Source: Oopsacas minuta | Taxonomy: Eukaryota; Porifera; Hexactinellida; Lyssacinosida; Leucopsacidae | DNA length: 64,000 nucleotides | Reading direction: 5' to 3' | Assembly (NCBI GenBank): GCA_024704765.1 | Contig: JAKMXF010000303.1 | Location: 251,266 to 315,265, forward strand | Shown here: piece by piece, positions 32,204-41,638 of the stretch | How the letters are laid out: each line of letters begins with the position of its first letter | How positions within the stretch are numbered: position 1 is the stretch's first letter | Program-made: the position numbers and the translations under genes | The notes under the pieces: model-generated | Told to the model about the DNA's origin: nothing | Database searches by the model: none | The model's input: only the letters and a program-made list of their open reading frames with translations

Positions 32204-32270
32204 GTAGTAAGGAATTCATTCCTAGATTGAGGCTCTCACCTCAATCTAGGCTACTTACTACTCATTAAAT
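32188..32270. repeat. palindrome centre with perfect hairpin
   Basis: The core at 32221-32250 is CCTAGATTGAGG, loop CTCTCA, CCTCAATCTAGG. Around it TGAGTAGTAAG pairs with CTTACTACTCA, with unequal bulges (GAATTCATT on one side only). GATCACCAAAG is present on the left but missing on the right, which gives the two LARS2 copies different C-terminal residues. Confidence 0.9.
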
Positions 32271-34783
32271 AATACAATAGTTTTCTGATTGATCTGAGAG
32301 ACCATTCTGCAGGGCTGCTGACCCCCCAATACCGCCTGTACACACGGGTGTGCTAGTACTGCCTGACGTATGCCCTCCTCTGAGTCTGTGACACCCAGGG
32401 GGATATAGATAGTGCACACCCACTGGTTGTCCAGCAGGACAGAGAATGGGATAGGCTTGCCTGCTCCCTGGTGCTCCTGGCCTGCAGTGTCTGCCTTGAT
32501 ACCGCGACACATGGCACGGATGGTTGGCGAGTATGTATCCCTCTCCAGTCGGCTCCAGAGATCAGTGGAGATATGTGGAGCCATGGGGTGTAAGAGCGCC
32601 AGTAGCGTCCTCAGACTGTGCTGGCATGCGTGTGTGCCAGACAGCACATCCTTGTGCTTGCGTATATAGTTGGTGAGCTTCATGAGCTGGGCGATGAGGG
32701 AGTTGAAGTTGAAGATGTGCGTCATAGCCTGTGTAGAAACATGTACTGCTCTCTGGGTGAGTGACTCCAGGCCCTCTAGCACCTCCCCGTCAGCAGGTGC
32801 AGTCTCCCTGTGTGTATCCTGACTGGCGTGGTAGTGGCGGACGTGCTCAGCGAGTATTCCCTCCAGTTTAGCCCTCCAGCGTACAATGCCCACAATGGCC
32901 GTCTCATCCCACTGTAGGTCCAGATGTGGGGGTGACTTAAAGAGTAGGAACAGCCTGACTACATCCGCGCCGTACTTCTCCACCATAACCTGTGGATTCA
33001 CACCGTTGTACTTCGACTTGGACATCTTCTCCCAGAACATCTCCACCCTCTGCTGTGAGCCCCTCTCTACCAGCACCCCTCCCGCTCCTGTCTCCACCTG
33101 CTCGGGCTGGATGTAACGCAGGGAGCCGATCAGCCGGTATGTCTTGCCGGTCACCATGCCCTGGGTGATCAGCTTCCTGAAAGGCTCCGGTTCAGGTGAC
33201 ACGCCCAAGTCGTAGAGGAAGTGGCTCACGAAGCGTGCATACAGCAAGTGGAGAACTGCATGCTCAATCCCGCCGATATACGTGTCTACTGGTAGCCAGC
33301 GGCGTGCTGCCTTTACTCCACACAGTGCTGATCCATTCTGAGGGTCACAATAGCGCATATAGTACCAGGAAGAGTCGATGAACGTATCCATGGTGTCTGT
33401 CTCCCGCTGTGCGTGTAGACTGCCGCACTGAGGACAGACAGTAGACGTGAACTGTTGACAGGTGCGTAGCGGGGAACTGCCTCTACCCGTCAGCTGCAGG
33501 TCAGTCGGTAGAAGGACAGGCAGCTCCTGTTCAGGCACAGGGATGGTCCCACATGTGGGACAGTGTACCATCGGGATAGGACAGCCCCAGTAGCGCTGTC
33601 GTGAGATGAGCCAGTCACGTAGACGGAACTGCTCACTAGCCTGAATCCAGTTCTGAGACAGGATAACACCCCGTGCATCCTCCACACTCATCCCCAGCAT
33701 GTCACCGGACTGTACGCGAGTACCATCCGGAGAGAGAGCTACTCCCGATACAGCAGCACAGCCCCAGTGCTCTGCCACACGAGCATCTCTCTTGTTGCGA
33801 GCCGGTACACCCATCACCACACCCGTGCCATACTCCTGTACCACATGGTCCAACTTGAGTACAGGTAGCAGCTCACCAGTAATAGGATGGACAGCTCGAA
33901 CTGGTAGCAGTTCGCCTCTCACCGTCTCCTGCCTGATGCCCTCCCTCTCACAGTCTGCCTCACTGCTGGAAGTGTGCTTCAGGTGTGTATCACGCGAATA
34001 CCCCTCACTCAACGCGTGTTCACGTGACACACCCAGAAAGGTGGTGTCCAAGAGCTTCTCTGGGCTGGTAGTGAATACCCTCAACGGCTCCTGTCTCTTG
34101 TCGCCCTCCCTCACACTGCCATCTCCTTCCTGTAACTGGAAACTGATCAGATACCCCTCAGCTCGACCGATCCAGTGCCGCTGCATCTGCTTCACCTTCT
34201 CCGGCCAGTCCAGCTCGGCTAGACCCTTCAGGAGGGCTTCTCTGTAGTGTGTGAGACGTACGAACCACTGGTTCAGTCGTCTACGCTCTACCCTTGCACC
34301 GGACCGCCACGACCTCCCCTCAGCATCCACCTGTTCATTGGCCAGTACTGTCCCGTCCACAGGATCCCAGTTCACGTAGGCTTCCCTCTGATAGGCCAGA
34401 TCATGACGATACAGCTGTGTGAACAGCCACTGTGTCCAGCGGTAGTAGTCGGGTCTGCACGTGGTCACTTCCCTCTCCCAGTCGAACTGGAAGTTCAGCT
34501 GATTCAGTTGCTGACGCATCTGACTGATGTTGGTCTGTGTCCACTCGACTGGACTCAGTCCTCTCTCGATGGCTGCGTTCTCTGCTGGCAGACCGAATGC
34601 ATCCCAGCCCATCGGGTGTAGCACACTCTCACCTCTGGCTCTGTGATAGCGTGCGAGTGTGTCACTGATGGTGTACACACGCACATGCCCCATGTGGAGA
34701 GCCCCTGAGGGGTAGGGGAACATGGAAAGAATGTAGACCTCCCTAGCCCCAACGGTTTCCTCCCCCTTCTCGTCATGATACAT
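32258..34783 (-). CDS. LARS2: mitochondrial leucyl-tRNA synthetase, right copy
   Basis: From ATG at 34783 the product is 841 residues. The frame stays open to an ATG at 35182 (974 residues), but that extra part is AT-rich like non-coding DNA, so the true N-terminus with its mitochondrial presequence is uncertain. It matches human LARS2 along its whole length: VYILSMFPYPSGALHMGHVR, WDAFGLPAENAAIERG, VNWDPVDGTVLANEQVD, DWLISRQRYWG, YIGGIEHAVLHLLYARF, KMSKSKYNG and a LARS2-like C-terminal domain. The enzyme charges mitochondrial tRNA-Leu. It has no introns and is strongly GC-rich against an AT-rich background. NRF1, which in animals regulates nuclear genes for mitochondria, lies just upstream on the same strand; that adjacency may be chance. 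Confidence 0.9.
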   Translation of the reverse strand: MYHDEKGEETVGAREVYILSMFPYPSGALHMGHVRVYTISDTLARYHRARGESVLHPMGWDAFGLPAENAAIERGLSPVEWTQTNISQMRQQLNQLNFQFDWEREVTTCRPDYYRWTQWLFTQLYRHDLAYQREAYVNWDPVDGTVLANEQVDAEGRSWRSGARVERRRLNQWFVRLTHYREALLKGLAELDWPEKVKQMQRHWIGRAEGYLISFQLQEGDGSVREGDKRQEPLRVFTTSPEKLLDTTFLGVSREHALSEGYSRDTHLKHTSSSEADCEREGIRQETVRGELLPVRAVHPITGELLPVLKLDHVVQEYGTGVVMGVPARNKRDARVAEHWGCAAVSGVALSPDGTRVQSGDMLGMSVEDARGVILSQNWIQASEQFRLRDWLISRQRYWGCPIPMVHCPTCGTIPVPEQELPVLLPTDLQLTGRGSSPLRTCQQFTSTVCPQCGSLHAQRETDTMDTFIDSSWYYMRYCDPQNGSALCGVKAARRWLPVDTYIGGIEHAVLHLLYARFVSHFLYDLGVSPEPEPFRKLITQGMVTGKTYRLIGSLRYIQPEQVETGAGGVLVERGSQQRVEMFWEKMSKSKYNGVNPQVMVEKYGADVVRLFLLFKSPPHLDLQWDETAIVGIVRWRAKLEGILAEHVRHYHASQDTHRETAPADGEVLEGLESLTQRAVHVSTQAMTHIFNFNSLIAQLMKLTNYIRKHKDVLSGTHACQHSLRTLLALLHPMAPHISTDLWSRLERDTYSPTIRAMCRGIKADTAGQEHQGAGKPIPFSVLLDNQWVCTIYIPLGVTDSEEGIRQAVLAHPCVQAVLGGQQPCRMVSQINQKTIVLFNE

Positions 34784-35264
34784 TCTCAGGTTTGTGTGAA
34801 ATAGTGATGAGCTTGATTTGTTAGTAGGCACCTTATAGTTCGAATAATTATGTTGCGGAATATATCCACGCCGAATTTCCTTTATAATACATTTTCCATT
34901 GAGAAGACCTCCTGCACCCCATAGCCTCTGATTCTGTCGCGAATGAAGAAAACGATGCAGAGCAGATGAGAATAAATATTGCCCCCTATCTGGGGTTGAG
35001 TATTTGAAGTGATGTAGTTGTGAAAAACTAAGTGATCTGTGTGAAGATTGGAATGTAAAATTGAAATTTTTGGTAACAATAGGTAAGGCAATAAATGGTA
35101 TAGAAATATTTGAGGAATAAATTTGTGGTTTGATATAAAGTATAAGCGTACTAATGAATATCAGAAAAAGAATGGTAATCAATCTTTATAGCTATACATT
35201 ATTACGTAAGTATTTTGATGATTACACAAGATATTTAGGACAAAAAGAACTTAAAATGATAAAA

Positions 35265-35535
35265 GCACCACGATGCAACTTTGTTGCATGAAACAAGGCA
35301 ACATGCGCGGTGCAACAATGCAAAATTATCATGCAACATTGTTGGAGAAAACAGAACATGTTATTTCCATGCAACAAGTTTCTTACAACATTGTTGCATA
35401 CAAGATACAACTCTGGCCATATAGGGTGTAACAAATTTGCCCCCAAAATTCATGCAACAATGTTGCAAGCAATCTTTTGCATGGAAAATTTAATATACAC
35501 GATGCAACAGTTGGCATCGTGGATGGTGCAAAAAT
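35265..35535. repeat. cluster of TGCAACA/TGTTGCA palindromic motifs
   Basis: Within about 270 bp there are many copies of TGCAAC(A) in both orientations, several forming local palindromes: GATGCAACTTTGTTGCATG, ATGCAACATTGTTGG, ACAACATTGTTGCAT and CATGCAACAATGTTGCAAGC. The outer parts (AGCACCACGATGCAAC at the left and GATGCAACAGTTGGCATCGT with GGATGGTGC at the right) are roughly inverted to each other, which suggests one foldback transposon. A related motif occurs near 10227-10260. Confidence 0.6.
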
Positions 35536-36245
35536 AAATTGATAAGAAGAATTCTTTTCTTTAAAGAATAAACGCAATCTGTTGTCTAAATAAGTAAATA
35601 CTAAATACACAGAAATCAAACATTTAGCTGGGTGGTTTTCCACGATTTGCCATAAAATAAAACTAGAGCAAGGCATATGATATATGTGAACCAGAGTCAT
35701 ATAGATTATTCAGAGCACGCTCCTAAATATAATTTCATCAAAATCATACACCTAGAAGAGCGTTAGGCGCGCGGGGCAGTCCTAGATAATTACTTGATGT
35801 GAACGGTTGTTTTAATTGGAGAATATATGAAAAGCGTGAGAAGAAAGTAAACAACAATGATTGCATAAGAAAATAAAGTGCCTATAGTAAATTTTACTAT
35901 ATTGATCTAAATTAGGGAGAAAAGCCAAGACAGGGGTGGATTGGGGACTTAAAGCGGCCTCGCCAAATAGTCCTAAACCAATTATGTTAGTCAACACACA
36001 CCGGTCCACTAGCTCACCAGCTCACTAGCCTATCAGTCCATACGACCACCAGCCCACTGGGCATTTGCTAGGTATCTTGGTGGCCCAATCTGCCTATGGG
36101 CCCGGGTCTAGCTATATCACTTCCATCTCAAGTGACAGGTGTTTGTAGCGAACATAAACAGTAACTAACTATACTAACTATATAAGATAACACAACTAAG
36201 GTTAAAATATAAATGCAAAGAATAAGTTAAGGAGCGGGGAGAAAC

Positions 36246-36279
<34 letters not shown>

Positions 36280-36329
36280 TCATCTCAAATTTAGTACAAT
36301 GAATAATTCATATATAATTTGTTCCTAGG
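35536..36329. other. intergenic with (AAT)n microsatellite
   Basis: An AAT repeat of about 11 units lies at 36247-36280. Around 36005-36060 there is a simple sequence of ACCAGC/ACTAGC-like units. No gene seen. Confidence 0.4.
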
Positions 36330-37772
36330 CTAAGTTTGACTGAATCTTTTGCATAAGAGTGAGTCTGGGTCTGAATTGGTAAATACGAAGTCATTAGAGA
36401 TAAATGTTTCTTCGAAGTATATAGGGTGGTGAATCGGTTCATCAGTTATATGACTTGGGAGAATGTCTTGATCACTGACGAGCCAAGAGTCGAAATCAAG
36501 AGGAAGATTAGCAAAGTATAAAAGGTCGTTTTCAGGATATTCCATAGAATCCTCGTCAGAACCAGTTTCTATGAATCCGTTAGGGAATGCAGAGAGTAGG
36601 AGAGCTGCTTGTGTATCACTGGGCTCAGAGGCTGGTCTAGGTACCTGCTTCATAACATTAACAGACTCCATTACACATTGGAAGCTACCTACTTCCTCTA
36701 CATGTACGTGTAGCTTGGAATCATTCATAATAGCGTTATCTTTGTTAAGTAATGGGATTATAGGAGGTTGAGGTTGTGGATCTAGCTCCCAGTGCTCATA
36801 TACTTGTTTATACATATCTAGATCAAAATCTGGAAGTAGATGAGCCTGGTTATAGAACAGATAGCAATTGTATACGGCGTGTCTGAGACAGTCAGACCAA
36901 CAACGGAGCCTCTTACTATCCATGAGACGCTGATCAGTTTTGATGTTTTGCCAGGGTACACAGCCTGGCCACCAGTCAGGAACCATGGATGGGTTATGCC
37001 ACTGCGGAGTCTTCCTCCCCTCTGCTTCACACAGTAACATCCGGAGGAATGATCTCAGTTGAGCTTGAGTCATCTCCTCCACAGAAGTAGGGATACCATG
37101 GATTAGGATGGGTGGCAGAATATTAGAGACTGATTTGAAATTTATATCAAATTTACTCGCTACTCTCTTGTGCATCTGCTTCAATTTACGATGAGTATTC
37201 TTTTGTATGTGGTGTGCGTACTTGCTAACATACTCTTTGATAGGAGAGGTCCCGAATATCTTCATAGCGTTAGTGGGATTTACCTCACTCGGTTCATAGA
37301 CAACTACTGTTGCCTGAAGACCTACATGCATTGAGAACTGGTGGAGTAGATCTTCTAACTGCTGCACATACTGGGCATACAGCTTCTTTCTAATCTCAGG
37401 ATTTTTCTCGAACACAACACTCGGTTCCTTGTGACGGCCACTCGAGATAGCAGCAATGGAAGACATCCCTGCAATGCCTTGCTGACAGAGCTCTTGGAAC
37501 AAGGGACCCTCTTCGCTGTCTAGAAGGAACATCTTATTGGAATCCTTCCTGATCTGACCTGTTGATTTTATACTCTCCAATTTGCGACGTCTCTTCAGAT
37601 CATTCCGCTCTCCATGACAGTGTCTCTGTTTAGCCCGCTTCTGCAGAGAGCCCAGCTGATTAGTCTGCCTCTTGCAACAATCCTTTCTCTCTGAGTAGGA
37701 GGAACTAGAGTTCACAAGTAGAGGACAACTCTCAGTTTTATTTTCTACATTTTGTGTATTAGTGTCAGCCAT
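36330..37772 (-). CDS. NRF1: nuclear respiratory factor 1 / erect wing family
   Basis: A 480-residue single-exon protein. Residues about 110-330 match the NRF1/EWG DNA-binding and dimerisation region: IRKKLYAQYVQQLEDLLHQF, VGLQATVVVYEP, KIFGTSPI, then ILIHGIPTSVEEMTQAQLRSF and a Trp-rich PDWWPGCVPWQNIK block followed by the CLRHAVYNCYLFYNQ helix. A basic stretch near residues 45-75 (KRAKQRHCHGERNDLKRRRK) looks like a nuclear localisation signal. The C-terminal third is acidic and probably activates transcription. NRF1 binds GC-rich palindromic sites (GCGCAYGCGC type) upstream of genes for respiratory chain and mitochondrial proteins. The family is animal-wide, which supports a metazoan host. 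Confidence 0.92.
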   Translation of the reverse strand: MADTNTQNVENKTESCPLLVNSSSSYSERKDCCKRQTNQLGSLQKRAKQRHCHGERNDLKRRRKLESIKSTGQIRKDSNKMFLLDSEEGPLFQELCQQGIAGMSSIAAISSGRHKEPSVVFEKNPEIRKKLYAQYVQQLEDLLHQFSMHVGLQATVVVYEPSEVNPTNAMKIFGTSPIKEYVSKYAHHIQKNTHRKLKQMHKRVASKFDINFKSVSNILPPILIHGIPTSVEEMTQAQLRSFLRMLLCEAEGRKTPQWHNPSMVPDWWPGCVPWQNIKTDQRLMDSKRLRCWSDCLRHAVYNCYLFYNQAHLLPDFDLDMYKQVYEHWELDPQPQPPIIPLLNKDNAIMNDSKLHVHVEEVGSFQCVMESVNVMKQVPRPASEPSDTQAALLLSAFPNGFIETGSDEDSMEYPENDLLYFANLPLDFDSWLVSDQDILPSHITDEPIHHPIYFEETFISNDFVFTNSDPDSLLCKRFSQT

Positions 37773-39581
37773 GTCTGGATTTTACAATTTGCTTGTCAAA
37801 TGTTTTCCTAGTAATCATTCTCTTTAGTGCTAGTAGGTACTGTTAGAGAAGTCCAAACGAGTAATTGTAAGTTTACGGTTTTGGGACGACTCTTGTTTCT
37901 AATTATGTGACATAAATAATTAGTAAATAAATAAATAAATAGAAGTAGATCAACATTAATAAAAGTCATAATCATTAATGTATTATTGAAATGTGTGATT
38001 ACTGTAGAATGTAGACCCCCTAGCTAATCCGAACAGCCCAGTATAATGAAGTATAACAAATATACGTATGTTATCATTCGGATTATTGAATAGCATCGAA
38101 TCTATATCAACATTATTAAATCTCAATTGTTGTTTGTTTATTTGGTTGTTTATCCGTTGTCAAGGAAAGGATTTACGGTATGCAATTTTGAAATTGTCTC
38201 ATAACTATGTATTTATTGTGTTTATCAAGGAAGTAAATAGAATTCAATAAAACTTCACTAAATATAGCGAACATGCTGAATCCGATTTTCACACTTTTGG
38301 ATTAATCATACGAAATTTATTGTTGTTTTTATGAATAGAAAGTAAACAAATTATCCAAATCTCAAAATATAAGTACAAGCTTGCTCTAAACGGCAATTTT
38401 TGGGACGAAATTCACACCTATGACGAAATTATGAACGAAGTCCCGAGATTACTAGCCAAAAGCGACATAGCCTCTCCAGTGTCACAACAGAAGGCCATTG
38501 AATGTAATTTGGATCGGCTATGGATAATATAATCTTAACTATTCTGTGAATTCGAGGCACGTAGTGTCGAGTATATCTGTTGCGTAGCGCCCAATAACAC
38601 TACAAAATTTAGCTGTTGAATTAATACTTAAGCTAACCTGGAGCACTAAGCTGTCACGGAGCGGCCTAGCAAGCAAAGCGCGTTAGTATTATACGATCTT
38701 GGAGAACGTACATTTTCACGAAAGTTGTACAAACCATAGAATGATATGTACAAGCGATTGTGTAAGAAATTCAAAATAAAATAACTTAAAGTGCAAATGA
38801 ATAATTACTATTACTACTACTACTATGCATTTATATATATTGCATGTGTCTAATTATTAATCTTCTATTTATAGAATGTGGTAATAGCCCTTGATTAAAT
38901 TACTGTAACTTATTACATAACATTGTTGCCTAAAGCAGTTATAACAATCAGAAATGTAAATATCGTCACCAAATTTATCAATTGCTATACATCAGGCTGG
39001 TTGTATTCACAATATAATTCAGGATACAATTTAATAACTCTTGGTGATAAGAAACCAAAATTGTAAACAGGTATTCCATTCAGATATATTCCGTGTTCGA
39101 TATAACGGGAGTTGACCTTAGCTAATTAACTATTTTCACCTCCGATTTATTACAGACTACATGGTTAGTAATACAACTAATGACACATTACGTTTCCCTG
39201 TATTATCTATGTAAATCCCTGGAAGCTGGAGCAGATGTTTAATTCGATAACTACTAATCTAGGAAGGCACCATTTTGGAGTTATGTGTTCTGAGATATTT
39301 CATATGAATTATATGCATAAATATATCGCAGATATCATAAGTTTCAAAAAGAACCAGTATCTCTGAGGAGGAGCTTGAAACTCTTTGACAAATGATCCAC
39401 AAGATAACCAGGCCGATGCGAACTTTTGTAGATTGGCAAGTCTGCCTGTAGCTGTATCCAATTGAAAATTAATAACCGGGGAGGATTACAATTGGAACAA
39501 TAGACTACGATTATAACACAGTGTATTCATTATCCAAGGAATGTTTTAATCAACAACAAAATAACAGAGAAAAATAATTTC
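37773..39581. other. 1.8 kb intergenic region with repeats
   Basis: Includes AAATTTATTGTTGTTTTTAT at 38311 (shared with 22776), a half end of a pogo-like MITE (TGTAGACCCCCTAGCTAATC near 38011), and CpG-rich bits near 38580-38690. A TAC/ACT microsatellite lies at 38808-38826, and TTCGATATAACGGGAG lies near 39092. No coding region recognised. Confidence 0.45.
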
Positions 39582-41072
39582 TCACATAGTGAGACATACA
39601 TTCCTCACTACTCTTTCCCAACAAGTGAGCAGATGAGAAACAGTGTACTCCCCTGCAACTGATACCATCTCCTCAACAAAGCTCTTCTTAACCTGACGAA
39701 GGAATGGAGTAGAGTCATAATGCTCAGTGAGGTCTGATTCAGGACTAGACCGAGGGTAGTCAGCTGGTATCTTTACGATTAGAGGCGGGACTACTGGAAG
39801 ACCTTCTCGCTTGAGGTTACACTCCAGTTTTAAGTTAAAGCATACACTATTAGAAGTAGAGATTATGTCTACGGAGAATATACGGGGATCGAGACGTTCT
39901 ATTTCAAACTTGAGGAAATACTCAGTTCGGTTGATTGGAATATCTAATGTAAAGTCAGCAGGCAGTCTATTGTCTGGGAACTTGCTATCAGAGAAGAAGT
40001 TAAGAGAGGTTGTATTGATAGAAGTATCAGTGAGAGTTAATTGTAATATCTGTTTCCACAAGTGTTCACACTCCTGAATAATCTCACGCAATCCTTCCTG
40101 CTTAGGTTTTAAGAGAGGTAGGAAGGAATTTATCTTCTTAACATACTCGTTATCTTGTTCCTTATTCTGAGCTCGGTAAGTTTCAAATGTAGAAACGATT
40201 TCCTTTGATCTTTTAACCAAATCATTTTCCTCTGGGAGCGGGTTAGGTACAGATGGAATGTTTGGATACTGCTGATACAGCTGAGTATTAGAGGGAGGCT
40301 GGTGAGTATCATGGGACATTCCTATAGGAGGATGAGAGGGCCCCGAGGAGGCTAGAACACTCCCCATCATTGGATGTTGATCTTCTATCTTAATTCCTTG
40401 GAGCTGTGTGTTAACATTCATACGTAATCCATCAAGTGGAGGCTTAGGTACCACGTGAGAGATCCCAGGCATACTTAATCTAGGGTGTTGCTGTGGATGT
40501 GTGGGATACCCCATAGACTGAGTGAGACTCATTTGTCCAGGAGGAGGATACATGGAATTTCTCAACATGTAAGAGTTACCAGCATGACCACTACTCATGC
40601 CTTGTTGGGATCCATGGTAGCTCTGCATCATTGTACTCTGACCCATGCTTATGTTACCCATGCCCTGAGCACTCATGATATTCTGAGGGGTTTGTGTCAA
40701 CTGGTGGGGATGAGGTGCGTAATGTCCATTCATACCATAGCTCTGATTTGTCATTGCAGGATTGAAACCTGTCATATGATTTGGATTAACTCTCCCTGAT
40801 CCCATCCCCATAACAGCTTTACTAGGCATAACTGTACCCATACCACCAGCAGGATGTATGCTCTGTGCTGGACGATAGGGTCTATTGAAATTTTGGTTAG
40901 GATAGTGATGATTGCCTGAATAATGTGCGTAGCTCCCCTGTTGTCCTAACATCATTGAACCTCTCGGTTGATGGTACGAAGCATCAGGTGGCATTCCTTG
41001 CATTGATCCTATACTCATCATTTGTCTATTACTTTCCAAATCATATTGAGGTTGTCTAGGATGTGTATACAT
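39582..41072 (-). CDS. MED15: Mediator complex subunit 15
   Basis: A 496-residue frame. Residues 1-290 are rich in Met, Gln, Gly, Pro, His and Ser, as in the MED15 linker. The C-terminal 200 residues match the MED15 conserved domain: KKINSFLPLLKPKQEGLREII, then LPVVPPLIVKIPADYPRSSP and the end block HYDSTPFLRQVKKSF with SHLLTCWERVVRNVC. MED15 is a tail-module subunit of Mediator that binds activators. The frame starts with ATG at 41072, directly after a splice-acceptor-like CATTTAG, so an upstream exon is likely. The N-terminal KIX domain normal for MED15 is not found in the 570 bp before the neighbouring gene: it is missing, on an unseen exon, or lost. Confidence 0.88.
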   Translation of the reverse strand: MYTHPRQPQYDLESNRQMMSIGSMQGMPPDASYHQPRGSMMLGQQGSYAHYSGNHHYPNQNFNRPYRPAQSIHPAGGMGTVMPSKAVMGMGSGRVNPNHMTGFNPAMTNQSYGMNGHYAPHPHQLTQTPQNIMSAQGMGNISMGQSTMMQSYHGSQQGMSSGHAGNSYMLRNSMYPPPGQMSLTQSMGYPTHPQQHPRLSMPGISHVVPKPPLDGLRMNVNTQLQGIKIEDQHPMMGSVLASSGPSHPPIGMSHDTHQPPSNTQLYQQYPNIPSVPNPLPEENDLVKRSKEIVSTFETYRAQNKEQDNEYVKKINSFLPLLKPKQEGLREIIQECEHLWKQILQLTLTDTSINTTSLNFFSDSKFPDNRLPADFTLDIPINRTEYFLKFEIERLDPRIFSVDIISTSNSVCFNLKLECNLKREGLPVVPPLIVKIPADYPRSSPESDLTEHYDSTPFLRQVKKSFVEEMVSVAGEYTVSHLLTCWERVVRNVCLTM

Positions 41073-41138
41073 CTAAATGGTGTAAAGTTAGATATTCAGT
41101 CGGGAAACAGTTTGTAATTGCGAAGACCTGTTAGAACA

Positions 41139-41225
41139 GTGCAGTAGTTCTCAACCTGGGGTCCACGACCCTTAGTGTTTCTGTGGTCCCAGGTACGCGG
41201 GTGAAAAAAGCTTGAGAACCTTGTG
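41139..41225. repeat. hAT MITE remnant with 8-bp target duplication
   Basis: Contains AGTTCTCAACCTGGGGTCCA at the left and an inverted TTGAGAACC at the right, flanked on both sides by TTAGAACA. The end sequence is the one widely seen in hAT (Charlie-like) elements. Confidence 0.65.
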
Positions 41226-41638
41226 TTAGAACAATAAATATAGCAATATTTTGAGTCAATGTTAAACTATCCTAATTTTATTTTAATCGGATTAGTTCAA
41301 GGGATCGTGGGAAGTATTTAAAGAACTGTGAGGTATTAAGTGGGATAGGGCCGGTGTTTGTACTCAGGCAAACCCACTTTCTCTGCCCTGGCAATAACAA
41401 AATCTCAAATACGAAAATGAATAAAATTTAAATAAAATCAAGCAGTTAAGAAAAATAATAACTCAAAAAATATACGTCTCACACAATCTGACTAGTAAAT
41501 TTAAATATTCCACGGTATTCCAATTATATTATTATATTCGCAAGAACACGAATACTACAAAAACAGTTTAACGTCTTTGACAGTAAATCATAAATAAATA
41601 TAACTAAGTTAGCACAAATGAGAATAGAAAAGAATAAA

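Larger units (their letters stand above)
29713..34745. repeat. 2.5 kb inverted duplication (palindrome) carrying LARS2
   Basis: Left arm 29713-32187 and right arm 32271-34745 are reverse complements of each other. Position x pairs with 64458 minus x throughout: every open frame in one arm, including meaningless ones on the opposite strand, recurs in the other at exactly mirrored coordinates and with the same length and translation. There is therefore no indel and essentially no substitution over about 2475 bp. The 83-bp centre (32188-32270) is not identical between sides. It contains a 12-bp perfect hairpin, CCTAGATTGAGG, six-base loop, CCTCAATCTAGG. Outside the arms, similarity continues for roughly 60-100 bp but with many differences. 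Confidence 0.95.

Noticed and set aside
29837-34621. Many 60-180 residue open frames on the opposite strands of the LARS2 arms
   Set aside because: They are shadows of a GC-rich coding region: low stop density follows from composition, and they have no recognisable domains. They recur only because the arms are identical.
35265-35535. Possible CRISPR array
   Set aside because: The TGCAACA words are irregularly spaced, occur in both orientations and lie in a eukaryotic genome. There are no repeat-spacer units.
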